64,000 nt of DNA from Nocardioides sp. HDW12B (GTDB lineage: Bacteria; Actinomycetota; Actinomycetes; Propionibacteriales; Nocardioidaceae). Below are positions 18,972 through 28,198 of this stretch, piece by piece (the first letter of the stretch is position 1; each line of letters opens with the position of its first letter). The stretch is from assembly GCF_011299595.1 (NCBI RefSeq), contig NZ_CP049867.1, positions 1,364,001 to 1,428,000 on the forward strand, read 5' to 3'. The position numbers and the translations under genes are program-made. The notes below the pieces were generated by a model. That model was not told the origin of the DNA, made no database searches, and saw nothing but the letters and a program-made list of their open reading frames with translations.

Positions 18972-19799
18972 ATGGCTCTCTGGCAGCGGTTCCGCATGAT
19001 CTTCAGCGCGAAGGCGAGCAAGGCGCTCGACCGTGCGGAGGACCCCAACGACACGCTCGACTACAGCTACCAGAAGATGCTGGAGATGCAGCAGAAGGTA
19101 CGCCGCGGCGTGGCTGACGTGGCGACGAGCCGCAAGCGTCTGGAGATCCAGATGACGCAGCTGCAGCAGGGGTCGGACAAGCTCACCACCCAGGCGCAGA
19201 CCGCGCTGGCGCAGGGGCGCGAGGACCTCGCCCGCGAGGCGCTGACCCGCAAGAGCGGCCTGACCGGGCAGCTCTCCGACCTCCAGCAGCAGCACGCGCA
19301 GCTGCAGGCGGAGGAGGAGAAGCTGACGCTGGCCTCGCAGCGGCTGCAGACCAAGATCGAGGGCTTCCGCACCCGCAAGGAGACGCTGAAGGCGACCTAC
19401 AACGCCGCCAAGGCCCAGACCTCGGTCAACGAGGCGTTCTCGGGCATCTCCAACGAGATGGGCGACGTCGGCCTGGCCATCGAGCGGGCCGAGGACAAGA
19501 CCGCGCAGATGCAGGCCCGCTCGGGCGCCATCGACGAGCTCATCGCCTCGGGCGCGCTCGAGGACCGCGTCGGCGGGGGCGGCGACGACATCGACCGCGA
19601 GCTCGCCGCCATGTCCTCGACCTCGCAGGTCGAGGCCGAGCTGGCGCAGCTCAAGGCCGGTGTGCAGCCGCCGCAGTCGATCGACAGCACCCCGGCGCCC
19701 CAGGCCATCGACGCCTCCGGTCCGGCCGCCACCGCACAGCCGAGCCAGCCCGCCGCCCAGCCGGTCGCCGAGCCGGTGGAGGACCAGGACAAGCAGTGA
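18972..19799 (+). CDS. pspA: PspA/IM30 family phage shock protein
   Basis: 275 residues, predicted almost entirely helical. MALWQRFRMIFSAKASKALDRAEDP is the amphipathic N-terminal membrane-binding helix of PspA. Residues about 25-190 form long coiled-coil helices with heptad-like Gln/Leu/Ala patterns, and the tail is low-complexity Pro/Ala/Gln. PspA proteins polymerise on damaged inner membrane and limit proton leakage. The gene overlaps the metalloprotease gene by four bases (GTGA). Together with HtpX and PspAB it forms a known actinobacterial psp-type operon. Confidence 0.93.
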   Translation: MALWQRFRMIFSAKASKALDRAEDPNDTLDYSYQKMLEMQQKVRRGVADVATSRKRLEIQMTQLQQGSDKLTTQAQTALAQGREDLAREALTRKSGLTGQLSDLQQQHAQLQAEEEKLTLASQRLQTKIEGFRTRKETLKATYNAAKAQTSVNEAFSGISNEMGDVGLAIERAEDKTAQMQARSGAIDELIASGALEDRVGGGGDDIDRELAAMSSTSQVEAELAQLKAGVQPPQSIDSTPAPQAIDASGPAATAQPSQPAAQPVAEPVEDQDKQ

Positions 19800-20758
19800 G
19801 TCGCACCCGCTTCGCCCCCGACCACGGGCTCACCGCCCGGATGACCGCCACGATGTTCCTGCTGGGGCTGCTGTTCGTGGCGGTCGTGGTCGGCGCCATC
19901 CTGTTCGCCGGGCGCGGACTGGGGCTGATCATCGGCATCGCCGCGCTGGGCTTCGTCTGGTGGCAGTGGTGGAACTCCGACAAGCTCGCGCTCAAGGCCA
20001 TGAAGGCCCGGGTCGTCAGCCCCCAGGAGGCGCCCGAGCTGCACGCCATGATCGACCGGCTCTGCACGCTCGCGGACATGCCCAAGCCCACCGTTGCCAT
20101 CGCCTACACGAACCTGCCGAACGCCTTCGCCACCGGCCGCTCGCCGAGCCACTCGGCGGTCTGCGTCACCACCGGCATCCTCGACCGACTGACGCTCGAG
20201 GAGCTCGAGGGCGTGCTCGCCCACGAGCTGTCCCACGTCGCGCACCGCGACGTCATGGTGATGTCGCTGGCCTCCACCGCCGGCATCATCACCGGCATGG
20301 TGCTGCGGGGCGCGCAGTTCGGCGGGCTCGGCATGCTGGGCGGGCGCCGCGACGACCGCAGCGGCGTCCCGGTCTGGCTGCTGATCCTGCTGGCCAGCAT
20401 CGTGGTCTACGCCATCAGCTTCGTCGCCACCAAGATGCTCTCGCGCTACCGCGAGCTCGCGGCGGACCGCGCCGGCGCGTTCATGACCGGCAACCCGTCG
20501 GCCCTGGCCAGCGCGCTGACGAAGATCAGCGGGGAGATCGCCGTCATCCCGAAGAAGGACCTGCGCGCGGCGGAGCCGATGAACGCGCTGTTCATCGCCC
20601 CCGCGGTGGCCGGGGTGTCGTGGAAGACGCTGACCTCGACCCACCCCTCCCTGGAGCAGCGGCTCGCGCAGCTGGCCCAGGTGGCGACCGAGCTCGGCCG
20701 ACCGCTCGACGGCGGCTTCCCGTCCGGGCCGACCGGCCCCGCCGGGCCCCCGCGCTGA
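19796..20758 (+). CDS. htpX: zinc metalloprotease HtpX (M48 family)
   Basis: A 320-residue integral membrane protease that degrades misfolded membrane proteins. Two N-terminal transmembrane helices span about residues 17-57. The zinc motif HELSH is at 143-147, and the third ligand is probably the Glu of YRELAADRAGA. Further hydrophobic segments flank the site. The GTG start overlaps the pspA stop. Co-transcription with pspA indicates envelope quality control. The Pro/Gly-rich C-terminus is unconserved. Confidence 0.93.
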   Translation: MSRTRFAPDHGLTARMTATMFLLGLLFVAVVVGAILFAGRGLGLIIGIAALGFVWWQWWNSDKLALKAMKARVVSPQEAPELHAMIDRLCTLADMPKPTVAIAYTNLPNAFATGRSPSHSAVCVTTGILDRLTLEELEGVLAHELSHVAHRDVMVMSLASTAGIITGMVLRGAQFGGLGMLGGRRDDRSGVPVWLLILLASIVVYAISFVATKMLSRYRELAADRAGAFMTGNPSALASALTKISGEIAVIPKKDLRAAEPMNALFIAPAVAGVSWKTLTSTHPSLEQRLAQLAQVATELGRPLDGGFPSGPTGPAGPPR

Positions 20759-20766
20759 GCCCCGGG

Positions 20767-21330
20767 ATGGGTATCTGGGACAGCCTCCGCGGCCGGCGCA
20801 CGGTCCGCGGACCACAGCTCGACGGCCTCTTCGCCCTGCCCTCGGCCGCCGTGACGTTGCAGTCCGCGGCGTCCTTCGTGCCGACCGGCACCGGCGCGAT
20901 CTGCTTCCGCGGCGCCCAGGGGCCGGCGTTCGCGCAGACCCTGAGCGACCTCGTCGAGCTGCTCGACGCCGACGACGACCTGCCCGTCGAGCTCGTCACC
21001 GACGGCTACGGCTTCACCTGGCTGGTCTCGCGCCAGGACGACGTCGAGTCGCTGGTCACCGACCTGCACACGGTGGTCGGCAGCCTCGAGGTGCAGGGCT
21101 TCGCCGCGCAGATCCTCTGCTCGCAGATCGGCTTCCGCGACGCGACCGGGCGGGTCCTCGCCCTGGTCTACCTGCACAAGAGCGGCAGCTTCTACCCGTT
21201 CGCGCCCTTGGAGGGCCAGCAGCGCGACAACGTGCTCGAGCTCCAGGTGCGCGACCTGCTGCGCAACGAGCTGCCCGTCGAGGCGGACCTCAGCCGCTGG
21301 ATGGCACTCTGGGGCGCCCCGGGTCTGTGA
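20767..21330 (+). CDS. pspAB: PspA-associated protein PspAB
   Basis: 187 residues beginning MGIWDSLRGRRTV, with internal FALPSAAVTLQS, YGFTWLVSRQDDVESLVTDLH and YLHKSGSFYPFAP. This matches the PspAB family found next to PspA in actinobacteria. It has no membrane segment and no known enzymatic motif. The start lies 8 bp after the htpX stop, so it is the third gene of the operon. It probably acts as a PspA partner; the mechanism is not known. Confidence 0.88.
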   Translation: MGIWDSLRGRRTVRGPQLDGLFALPSAAVTLQSAASFVPTGTGAICFRGAQGPAFAQTLSDLVELLDADDDLPVELVTDGYGFTWLVSRQDDVESLVTDLHTVVGSLEVQGFAAQILCSQIGFRDATGRVLALVYLHKSGSFYPFAPLEGQQRDNVLELQVRDLLRNELPVEADLSRWMALWGAPGL

Positions 21331-21359
21331 CCCGGCCTCCGAGGTGAAGGGAAGCTGAC

Positions 21360-22469
21360 ATGAGGGTTCTCGTGGCTCCGGACAAGTTCGCCGGCACGTT
21401 GACCGCGGTCGAGGCCGCCGAGGCGATCGCCGCGGGCTGGCGCCGGCACGCGCCCGACGACGAGCTCGACCTCGCCCCGATGGCCGACGGCGGCCCGGGC
21501 TTCGTCGACGTCGTCCACACCGCGCTGGGCGGGGAGCTCGAGGTCGTCACCGTGCGCGGCCCCGCCGGCGACCCCACCCCGGCTGCCTTCCTGGTCGCGC
21601 GTGAGCAGGGCGACGGCGGCACGGCGTACGTCGAGGCGGCCCAGGCGTGCGGTCTGCACCTGGTGCCGGTCGAGCAGCGCGACCCCGAGCGGGCCACGTC
21701 GTACGGCGTCGGCGAGCTGCTGGCGGCCGCGGTCGACGCCGGGGTGTCGCGGGTGGTGCTGGGCCTCGGGGGCTCGGGCACCAACGACGCCGGCGCGGGA
21801 CTGCTGGCCGCCCTGGGGGCGACCCACACCGGCGGGACGCTGGAGGAGGGCCCGCTCGGGCTCGAGGGCGTGAGCGCCGTCGCCCTGGCACCCGCCCGCG
21901 CGCGGCTCGGTGAGGTCGAGGTCGTCGTTGCCTCCGACGTGGACAACCCGCTGCTCGGCCTGCTGGGCGCCACCAAGATCTACGGCCCGCAGAAGGGGGT
22001 CGCCGAGGAGCGCATCAGCACTCTCGACGCGCTGCTGGAGGGCTTCGCCCGCGCGACGGCGCCGCGCTCGATCTCGACCCCGGGGGCCGGCGCCGCCGGC
22101 GGCCTCGGCTTCGCGCTGATCGCGCTGGGGGCGGCCCGCCGCCCCGGCATCGACGTGGTGTCCGAGGCCTGCTCGCTCGCCGAGCGGGCCCGGGCCGCGG
22201 ACCTCGTGATCACCGGGGAGGGGGCGTTCGACTTCTCCTCGCGCTCGGGCAAGGTGCCCTCCGGGGTGGCTGCGGTCGCCGCGTCCGCGGTGCGCCCCTG
22301 CGTGGCGATCGCCGGCGCGGTGCTGCTCGGCTCGCGCGAGATGCGCACCATGGGTGTCGAGGCGGCCTACGCGCTGGTCGACGTCGTGGGGGAGGAGGCC
22401 GCCTTCGCCGACCCCGCGGGCAGCCTGGCGACCGTGGCCGAGCGCGTGGCGCGCTCGTGGTCGCGGTGA
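21360..22469 (+). CDS. glycerate kinase (GlxK type)
   Basis: 369 residues phosphorylating D-glycerate for entry into glycolysis or the serine cycle. The N-terminal signature VLVAPDKFAGTLTAVEAAEAI, then DLAPMADGGPGFVD and GLGGSGTNDAGAGLLAALG, are characteristic. The C-terminal part has DLVITGEGAFDFSSRSGKVPSGVA. The standard family reads GxxTxD-Q in places where this copy differs slightly, but all main motifs are present. It follows the psp operon by 29 bp and may be co-transcribed. Confidence 0.92.
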   Translation: MRVLVAPDKFAGTLTAVEAAEAIAAGWRRHAPDDELDLAPMADGGPGFVDVVHTALGGELEVVTVRGPAGDPTPAAFLVAREQGDGGTAYVEAAQACGLHLVPVEQRDPERATSYGVGELLAAAVDAGVSRVVLGLGGSGTNDAGAGLLAALGATHTGGTLEEGPLGLEGVSAVALAPARARLGEVEVVVASDVDNPLLGLLGATKIYGPQKGVAEERISTLDALLEGFARATAPRSISTPGAGAAGGLGFALIALGAARRPGIDVVSEACSLAERARAADLVITGEGAFDFSSRSGKVPSGVAAVAASAVRPCVAIAGAVLLGSREMRTMGVEAAYALVDVVGEEAAFADPAGSLATVAERVARSWSR

Positions 22470-22551
22470 GGGGAATAACCGTCGGTGTGCGACGATTGAG
22501 GTGATCGACGGGACCTCCGTCGCACCTCTCTCGACGAAAGCGAGCTGCACT

Positions 22552-22914
22552 GTGACCGAGCAGGTCGAGACCCAGACCCCGATCAGGGCGGACGGCATCA
22601 ACCTCTCCACGGGGGCCGCCGCCAAGGTCAAGAGCCTCCTGGACCAGGAGGGTCGTGACGACCTCAAGCTGCGCATCGCCGTCCAGCCCGGTGGCTGCTC
22701 CGGCATGCGCTACCAGCTGTTCTTCGACGAGCGCGACCTCGACGGTGACATCGTCACCGACTTCGACGGCGTGGAGGTCGTGGTCGACCGGATGAGCTCG
22801 CCGTACCTCAACGGCGCCACCATCGACTTCGTGGACACCATCGAGAAGCAGGGGTTCACCATCGACAACCCCAACGCCGGCGGATCCTGCGCCTGCGGCG
22901 ACTCCTTCCACTGA
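22552..22914 (+). CDS. erpA: iron-sulfur cluster insertion protein (HesB/IscA/ErpA family)
   Basis: 120 residues, an A-type Fe-S carrier. The three conserved cysteines are Cys49 (GGCSGM) and Cys113/Cys115 (SCACGDSF), in the usual spacing. The GTG at 22552 begins the conserved protein; the longer open frame upstream is not conserved. Its place two genes before adoK and ctaC matches mycobacteria (Rv2204c as I recall). LipA and the Rieske protein encoded in this window both need Fe-S clusters, though a direct link is not shown. Confidence 0.93.
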   Translation: MTEQVETQTPIRADGINLSTGAAAKVKSLLDQEGRDDLKLRIAVQPGGCSGMRYQLFFDERDLDGDIVTDFDGVEVVVDRMSSPYLNGATIDFVDTIEKQGFTIDNPNAGGSCACGDSFH

Positions 22915-22947
22915 GCCTCGGGCCGACCGGTCACCGGTCAGCCCTGA

Positions 22948-22981
22948 TCGAGCCGCTCCCGCCTCGGCGGGGGCGGCTCGA
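22948..22981. terminator. hairpin between convergent erpA and 23-kb gene
   Basis: Nine-base perfect arms tcgagccgc and gcggctcga enclose a second GC-rich inner stem. It sits between two convergent stops and can act on both strands. There is no T-tract, as is common in high-GC actinobacteria. Confidence 0.65.
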
Positions 22982-22996
22982 GCCGTTCCTGCACCC

Positions 22997-23536
22997 TCAG
23001 GGAGCCGGCTCGACCCGCACCTGCTGGGCGAGGGCCCCGTCGAGGACGGCCCTCCCGTCGAGCGGCGAGTCGAGGCGCACCGAGACCGTGTCGGTCAGGT
23101 CGCGGGCCGTGGGGGAGCAGTCCGGCTCGGTGGAGTGGGTGACGGTCACGGTCACCGACACCTCGCTCTCCACCAGGCGCGGGGACAGCAGGTCCGCACA
23201 GGTGCCCCGGGGGACGGCGACGTCGAGGTCGAGACGGTCGCCGTCGGTCACGACGTACGACGTGAGCCGCAGGCCGTTGCTCAGCGCGACCGGGACCGGG
23301 CCCTCGCTGCTGCCCGCGTCGGCCGAGGCGTCGACGTCCGGGACGGCGAGGACCGGGTCGTTGCCGTCCGGGCCCTGGGGTCCGTTGCCGCTGAAGAGCC
23401 ACCACAGGAGCACGAACGCGATGACCGCAGCCATCGCGAGGAGGCCGGTCGGGCGACCCTTGCGGCGCACCGCCGGCTCGACCGGAGCGGGAGGCCGGTC
23501 GTCCGGGGGCAGGAAGTCGAACGCGGAGGGGGTCAT
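22997..23536 (-). CDS. single-pass membrane protein, unknown function
   Basis: 179 residues from the ATG at 23536 (an upstream ATG at 23566 adds ten residues). A proline-rich cytosolic start (FLPPDDRPPAPVEPAVRRKGRP) is followed by one transmembrane helix at about residues 35-52 (LAMAAVIAFVLLWWLFSG) and an exported domain with two cysteines (CADLL and CSPTARD) that could form a disulfide. A membrane protein occupies the same place between erpA and adoK in mycobacteria (Rv2203 as I recall), but similarity is only positional here. Confidence 0.7.
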   Translation of the reverse strand: MTPSAFDFLPPDDRPPAPVEPAVRRKGRPTGLLAMAAVIAFVLLWWLFSGNGPQGPDGNDPVLAVPDVDASADAGSSEGPVPVALSNGLRLTSYVVTDGDRLDLDVAVPRGTCADLLSPRLVESEVSVTVTVTHSTEPDCSPTARDLTDTVSVRLDSPLDGRAVLDGALAQQVRVEPAP

Positions 23537-23617
23537 CGCAGACCCGACGCTAGTCCGGTGCGGCAACCCGGAGAGGTGGCGCGGCCCGGACGGGGCTCAG
23601 GCGAGGTGCAGCCAGGC

Positions 23618-23821
23618 TCAGGCGAGGTGCAGCTCGAGGTCGGCGGCCCGCGCGGCCAGCGACTCGCTGATCGCCGGCGTGCCGGCTCCGGCGGCCGCGG
23701 CGTGGGCCGGGGCGTCGGCGCGCTGCTGAGGGAGGTGCAGCCGGGTGGTCACGGCGCGGGCGTCGCCGAGCATGTCGGTGAGGGCGACGGCGTCGTCGTA
23801 CGCGAGTCTCGTGGTGCTCAT
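23618..23821 (-). CDS. small alanine-rich hypothetical protein
   Basis: 67 residues starting MSTTRLAYDDAVALTDMLGDARAV and ending AISESLAARAADLELHLA. Composition and codon bias (GC third positions) are coding-like, and it looks like a short helical protein. It ends 81 bp upstream of the MTPSAF gene start on the same strand. No ribosome-binding site is obvious, so it is a tentative gene. Confidence 0.45.
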   Translation of the reverse strand: MSTTRLAYDDAVALTDMLGDARAVTTRLHLPQQRADAPAHAAAAGAGTPAISESLAARAADLELHLA

Positions 23822-23834
23822 GCTTCGACGGTAG

Positions 23835-23850
23835 GGGTTACCGACGGGTC
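23835..23850 (+). promoter_or_regulatory. 16-bp motif shared with the ldt upstream region, copy 1
   Basis: gggttaccgacgggtc occurs here, 71 bp before the adoK start, and again at 28133-28148, 50 bp before the ldt start, both on the + strand. Its role is unknown; it may be an operator. Confidence 0.4.
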
Positions 23851-23921
23851 CACCCATTCGTACCGGCAAGTAGTGTTCGAGGGCCCTGTGTCCCCCTGCG
23901 TCCCGGCCCCGTGAGGTACTC

Positions 23922-24935
23922 GTGTCCCTGCTCGTCACCGGCTCCATCGCCACCGACCACCTGATGTCCTTCCCCGGCAAGTTCGCCGACTCGCTGGTGG
24001 TCGAGCAGCTGGACAAGATCGCGCTGTCGTTCCTCGTCGAGGACCTCGAGGTCCGCCGCGGCGGGTGCGCGGCCAACATCTCCTTCGGTCTCGGCAGCCT
24101 CGGGCTGCGCCCGGTGCTGGTCGGGGCGGTGGGGGAGGACTTCGTCGACTACCGCTCCTGGCTCGAGCGCCACAACGTCGACTGCAGCGCCATCCACGTG
24201 TCCGGCAGCCGCCACACCGCCCGCTTCGTGTGCACCAACGACGCGACCATGGCCCAGATCGCGTCCTTCTACGCCGGTGCCATGACCGAGGCGCGCGACA
24301 TCGAGCTGCGCCCCATCGTCGACCGGCTGGGTGAGCACCTCGGCAACGACGCCTGGGACGGCCGCCCGGCCGTGCTCATCGGCCCCAACGACCCCGAGGC
24401 GATGCTGCGCCACACCCAGGAGTGCCGCGACCGGGGCTACGCCTTCCTGGCCGACCCCTCGCAGCAGCTCGCCTTCGGCGACGGGGAGATGATCCGCGAC
24501 CTCGTCGACGGCGCCACCATCCTGTTCTCCAACGAGTACGAGGCCGCCCTCATCACGCAGAAGAGCGGCTGGAGCGCCGAGGAGGTGCTCGCGCGGGTGG
24601 GCACGTGGGTGGTGACCCTGGGCGCCCAGGGCGTGCGCATCGAGACCCACGGTGCCGAGCCCGTCCACGTGGCGGCGGTCCCCGGGGTCGTCCCGGTCGA
24701 GCCCACCGGCGTCGGCGACGCCTTCCGCGCCGGGTTCCTGGCCGGGCTGGAGTGGGGCCTCGGCCACGAGCGGTCCGCCCAGCTGGGCTGCGCGCTGGCG
24801 GCGTACGTCGTGGAGCGGGTCGGCACCCAGGAGTACGCCCTGCACCACCAGGCGTTCGTGGACCGGTTCGCGTCGGCGTACGGCGCGGAGGCGGCCGCCG
24901 AGGTCGCCGTCCGGGTGCGCACCTCCCGCCCCTGA
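23922..24935 (+). CDS. adoK: adenosine kinase (PfkB/ribokinase family)
   Basis: 337 residues starting LLVTGSIATDHLMSFPGKF, very close to the N-terminus of the M. tuberculosis adenosine kinase. Other shared segments are RRGGCAANISFGLG, MAQIASFYAGAMTEAR, DPSQQLA and the anion-hole/catalytic PTGVGDAFRAGF near residues 260-271, with the catalytic Asp in GVGDAF. It phosphorylates adenosine to AMP in purine salvage. Placement immediately before ctaC matches mycobacteria. The start is GTG. Confidence 0.93.
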   Translation: MSLLVTGSIATDHLMSFPGKFADSLVVEQLDKIALSFLVEDLEVRRGGCAANISFGLGSLGLRPVLVGAVGEDFVDYRSWLERHNVDCSAIHVSGSRHTARFVCTNDATMAQIASFYAGAMTEARDIELRPIVDRLGEHLGNDAWDGRPAVLIGPNDPEAMLRHTQECRDRGYAFLADPSQQLAFGDGEMIRDLVDGATILFSNEYEAALITQKSGWSAEEVLARVGTWVVTLGAQGVRIETHGAEPVHVAAVPGVVPVEPTGVGDAFRAGFLAGLEWGLGHERSAQLGCALAAYVVERVGTQEYALHHQAFVDRFASAYGAEAAAEVAVRVRTSRP

Positions 24936-25089
24936 GGGGGCAGGTGTGTCCGACTCGGGACCCTCTGGGGGCGACGCTGTGGAGGACGTGACGTAACACC
25001 TCCCGATGTGTGCGGCCCTAGGGTCCTCTGAGGAACCAGTGAGTAGTAGGGTTTCGATGTCCGTCTGTTCGAGGAGAGAGGCCTTCTCA

Positions 25090-25947
25090 GTGGGTCTGCA
25101 GCTGCCCCGACGTGTGCGCAGGGCCTTCGCCGGCCTCGCACTGGTCCTGCCCGTCCTCCTGCTGGGGGCCTGCTCGCAGGACCAGCAGGACGCCTGGCAG
25201 CGCGGTGCCATCCCGGAGGGCGCCTCCGACCGCTCCGACGCCATCATCACGCTGTGGCAGTGGACCTGGGTCGCGGCCCTCGCCACCGGTGTCCTCGTGT
25301 GGGGGCTCATCGCCTACGCGGTGATCAAGTTCCGCCGTCGCAGCGACGACGAGATCCCCGTCCAGACGCGCTACAACCTGCCGATGGAGATCCTCTACAC
25401 CGTCGCCCCGGTCGTGATGGTGCTGGTGTTCTTCAACTTCATCATCCAGGCGCAGGACGAGGTCCAGGCCGCCCCGGGCGAGCCCGACCACACGGTGAAG
25501 GTCGTGGGCCAGCAGTGGTCGTGGACCTTCAACTACATCGAGGACGAGGCCCTCGACGGTTCCACCACGGTCTACGAGGCCGGCACCCCGGCGGACCCGC
25601 CGACGCTCTACCTCCCGGTCAACGAGTCGGTGAACTTCGAGCTCTCCTCGCCCGACGTCATCCACTCCTTCTGGGTGCCGGCGTTCACCTACAAGATGGA
25701 CGTCGTGCCCGGTCGCGACAACGAGTTCACGATGACCCCCACCCGCGAGGGCACGTACGCCGGCAAGTGCGCCGAGCTGTGCGGCACCTACCACTCGCGG
25801 ATGCTGTTCGACGTCAAGGTCGTCAGCGCCGAGGAGTACGCCCAGCAGCTGTCCGAGCTCGAGGAGCAGGGCAACGTGGGCGAGGCGCTCGGCGGCTCGG
25901 ACTCGGTGACCCAGGACGGCCTCGACGAGACAGGAGAAGGCGAGTGA
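25090..25947 (+). CDS. ctaC: cytochrome c oxidase subunit II
   Basis: 285 residues of the aa3 oxidase. A lipoprotein-type signal ends at LLLGAC (Cys28). Two transmembrane helices follow at about 58-80 and 98-122. The CuA site is in the C-terminal cupredoxin domain: His in VIHSFWVP, then Cys227, Glu229, Cys231, His235 and Met238 ([12 protein letters not shown]). The GTG at 25090 is preferred over longer in-frame starts because it gives a proper signal and has gaggagag about 10 bases upstream. It overlaps ctaD by four bases. Confidence 0.94.
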   Translation: MGLQLPRRVRRAFAGLALVLPVLLLGACSQDQQDAWQRGAIPEGASDRSDAIITLWQWTWVAALATGVLVWGLIAYAVIKFRRRSDDEIPVQTRYNLPMEILYTVAPVVMVLVFFNFIIQAQDEVQAAPGEPDHTVKVVGQQWSWTFNYIEDEALDGSTTVYEAGTPADPPTLYLPVNESVNFELSSPDVIHSFWVPAFTYKMDVVPGRDNEFTMTPTREGTYAGKCAELCGTYHSRMLFDVKVVSAEEYAQQLSELEEQGNVGEALGGSDSVTQDGLDETGEGE

Positions 25948-27644
25948 CCGCCACCGCTGAGCCGACCAGGACCACCGCGGCCCCGCGCAAGACGCTGGGC
26001 CAGCAGGTCGTCCGGGTCCTCACGACCACCGACCACAAGCTCATCGGCAAGCTCTACCTGGGCACGTCGTTCGCCTGGTTCCTGGCCGCCGGTGTGATGG
26101 CGCTGGTCATCCGCTCCGAGCTCGCCAGCCCCGGTCAGCAGTTCGTCAACGACGAGCTCTACAACCAGCTCTTCACGATGCACGGCACGATCATGCTGCT
26201 GCTGTTCGCGACGCCGCTGTTCTTCGGCTTCGCCAACGTGATCATGCCGCTGCAGATCGGCTCGCCCGACGTGGCGTTCCCGCGGCTGAACATGCTGAGC
26301 TACTGGTTCTTCCTCTGGGGCGGCCTCATCGCGGGCTCCGGGTTCCTCACGCCCTCGGGCGCGGCCGGCTTCGGCTGGTTCGCCTACACGCCGCTGTCGG
26401 ACGCCGTCCGCAGCCCGGGCGTCGGTGGCGACCTGTGGGTCATGGGTCTGTGGCTGGCCGGTCTGGGCTCGATCCTCGGTGCGGTCAACTTCGTCACCAC
26501 CGTCATCTGCATGCGCGCGCCCGGCATGACGATGTTCCGGATGCCGATCTTCACCTGGAACGTGCTGGTCACCAGCATCCTGGTGCTCATCGCCTTCCCG
26601 ATCCTGGCCGGCGCCCTGCTGAGCCTCGAGGCCGACCGATTGTTCGGGGCCCACATCTTCGACGCCGCCCATGGTGGCCCGATCCTCTGGCAACACCTGT
26701 TCTGGTTCTTCGGGCACCCGGAGGTCTACATCATCGCGCTGCCGTTCTTCGGCATCGTGACCGAGATCCTCCCGGTGTTCAGCCGCAAGCCGGTCTTCGG
26801 CTACGTCGGCCTGGTCGGTGCCACGCTCGGCATCGCGTTCCTCTCGGTCGCGGTGTGGGCGCACCACATGTACGTCACCGGCGCGGTCGACCTGGCCTTC
26901 TTCTCCGGCATGACGTTGCTGATCGCCGTACCCACGGGTGTGAAGTTCTTCAACTGGATCGGCACGATGTGGGGCGGCTCGCTGTCCTTCGACAACGCCA
27001 TGCTCTGGTCGGTCGGCTTCCTCACGACGTTCCTCTTCGGCGGCCTGACCGGCGTCATCCTGGCGGCCCCGCCGCTCGACTTCCACGTGTCCGACAGCTA
27101 CTTCGTGGTCGCGCACTTCCACTACGTCGTGTTCGGCACGGTGGTGTTCGCGATGTTCGCCGGCTTCTTCTTCTGGTGGCCCAAGATGACGGGCAAGATG
27201 CTCGACGAGCGTCTCGGCAAGCTGCAGTTCTGGATGCTGTTCGTCGGCTTCCACACCACGTTCCTGGTGCAGCACTGGCTCGGCGCGGAGGGCATGCCGC
27301 GGCGCTACGCCGACTACCTGCCCAGCGACGGCTTCACCTTCCTGAACCAGGTCTCGACCGTCGGCTCGTTCGTGCTGGCCGCGTCGATGCTGCCGTTCTT
27401 CTACAACGTCTACAAGTCCTCGCGCGGTCCCGACGTCACCGTCGACGACCCGTGGGGCTGGGGCCGCTCGCTCGAGTGGGCGACCTCCTGCCCGCCGCCG
27501 CGTCACAACTTCGTGACCATCCCGCGGATCCGTTCGGAGTCCCCGGCCTTCGATCTCCACCACCCCGAGGTGGCGGCGATGGAGCTGGGCGAGAGTGACC
27601 CGGAGTCCTCCGGCGTCGGTGGTGGAAAGGGCGTGCACGGGTGA
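25944..27644 (+). CDS. ctaD: cytochrome c oxidase subunit I
   Basis: 566 residues, twelve transmembrane helices expected. Haem a and CuB ligands are visible: His in [11 protein letters not shown], His and cross-linked Tyr in [17 protein letters not shown], the His pair in [10 protein letters not shown], and AHFHYVVFG for haem a3 and a. The C-terminus extends about 40 polar residues beyond the last helix. It reduces O2 to water and pumps protons. The GTG start overlaps ctaC, and the stop overlaps ctaF. In M. tuberculosis ctaD is elsewhere, so this grouped arrangement differs. Confidence 0.97.
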   Translation: MTATAEPTRTTAAPRKTLGQQVVRVLTTTDHKLIGKLYLGTSFAWFLAAGVMALVIRSELASPGQQFVNDELYNQLFTMHGTIMLLLFATPLFFGFANVIMPLQIGSPDVAFPRLNMLSYWFFLWGGLIAGSGFLTPSGAAGFGWFAYTPLSDAVRSPGVGGDLWVMGLWLAGLGSILGAVNFVTTVICMRAPGMTMFRMPIFTWNVLVTSILVLIAFPILAGALLSLEADRLFGAHIFDAAHGGPILWQHLFWFFGHPEVYIIALPFFGIVTEILPVFSRKPVFGYVGLVGATLGIAFLSVAVWAHHMYVTGAVDLAFFSGMTLLIAVPTGVKFFNWIGTMWGGSLSFDNAMLWSVGFLTTFLFGGLTGVILAAPPLDFHVSDSYFVVAHFHYVVFGTVVFAMFAGFFFWWPKMTGKMLDERLGKLQFWMLFVGFHTTFLVQHWLGAEGMPRRYADYLPSDGFTFLNQVSTVGSFVLAASMLPFFYNVYKSSRGPDVTVDDPWGWGRSLEWATSCPPPRHNFVTIPRIRSESPAFDLHHPEVAAMELGESDPESSGVGGGKGVHG

Positions 27645-28039
27645 AGACCGAGTCCTGGATCTTCGGGATCTGCGCAATCTTCGTGTGGCTGGTGAGCCCG
27701 CTCTACTGGGTCATGTCGAAGGACTGGACGGGCACGTCGGCGCTGGTCATGACCGCGCTGCTGGCCACGATGGTCTTCGGCTACCTCTTCTTCCACGCCA
27801 ACCGGCTGGACCCGCGACCGGAGGACCGCTCCGACGCGGAGATCGCCGACGGCGCCGGTGAGCTGGGCTTCTTCCCGCCCTACTCCTGGTGGCCGCTGTG
27901 GTGCGGGCTCTGCCTCGCGGTCATGGTCTTCGCCGTGGCGAACGCCGCCTGGTGGCTCTTCATCCTGGGCGGGATCATCGGTGCCTCGGCGCTGAGCGGA
28001 CTGATCTTCGAGTACTACAAGGGCGAGCACGCGCACTGA
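27641..28039 (+). CDS. ctaF: cytochrome c oxidase subunit IV, actinobacterial
   Basis: 132 residues with four hydrophobic helices: about 5-24, 32-52, 82-103 and 104-122. [32 protein letters not shown] and [12 protein letters not shown] are typical of CtaF of actinobacterial bcc-aa3 supercomplexes. The GTG start overlaps the ctaD stop, so it is the third gene of the operon. Confidence 0.93.
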   Translation: MKTESWIFGICAIFVWLVSPLYWVMSKDWTGTSALVMTALLATMVFGYLFFHANRLDPRPEDRSDAEIADGAGELGFFPPYSWWPLWCGLCLAVMVFAVANAAWWLFILGGIIGASALSGLIFEYYKGEHAH

Positions 28040-28132
28040 CGCCGGCAGGATTTGAGCTGCCGCTCCCTGACGCGCGCGCCCGGTGAAGCGTTGTCCGCGA
28101 GGCAGGTGATTCCCGCCACGCTCGCGGAGTGC

Positions 28133-28148
28133 GGGTTACCGACGGGTC
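28133..28148 (+). promoter_or_regulatory. 16-bp motif shared with the adoK upstream region, copy 2
   Basis: Second copy of gggttaccgacgggtc. A TANNNT -10-like hexamer (tacgct, 28155-28160) follows seven bases later, so the motif would overlap the -35 region of a possible ldt promoter. Confidence 0.4.
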
Positions 28149-28198
28149 GGTTGTTACGCTGACGAAGACAGCCGTCGATCCCGAGGGGGGATTCCCGC

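Noticed and set aside
28040-28198. A second c-di-AMP riboswitch before the L,D-transpeptidase
   Set aside because: None of the conserved ydaO blocks, in particular the cagctaacccggtagg block, occurs there.
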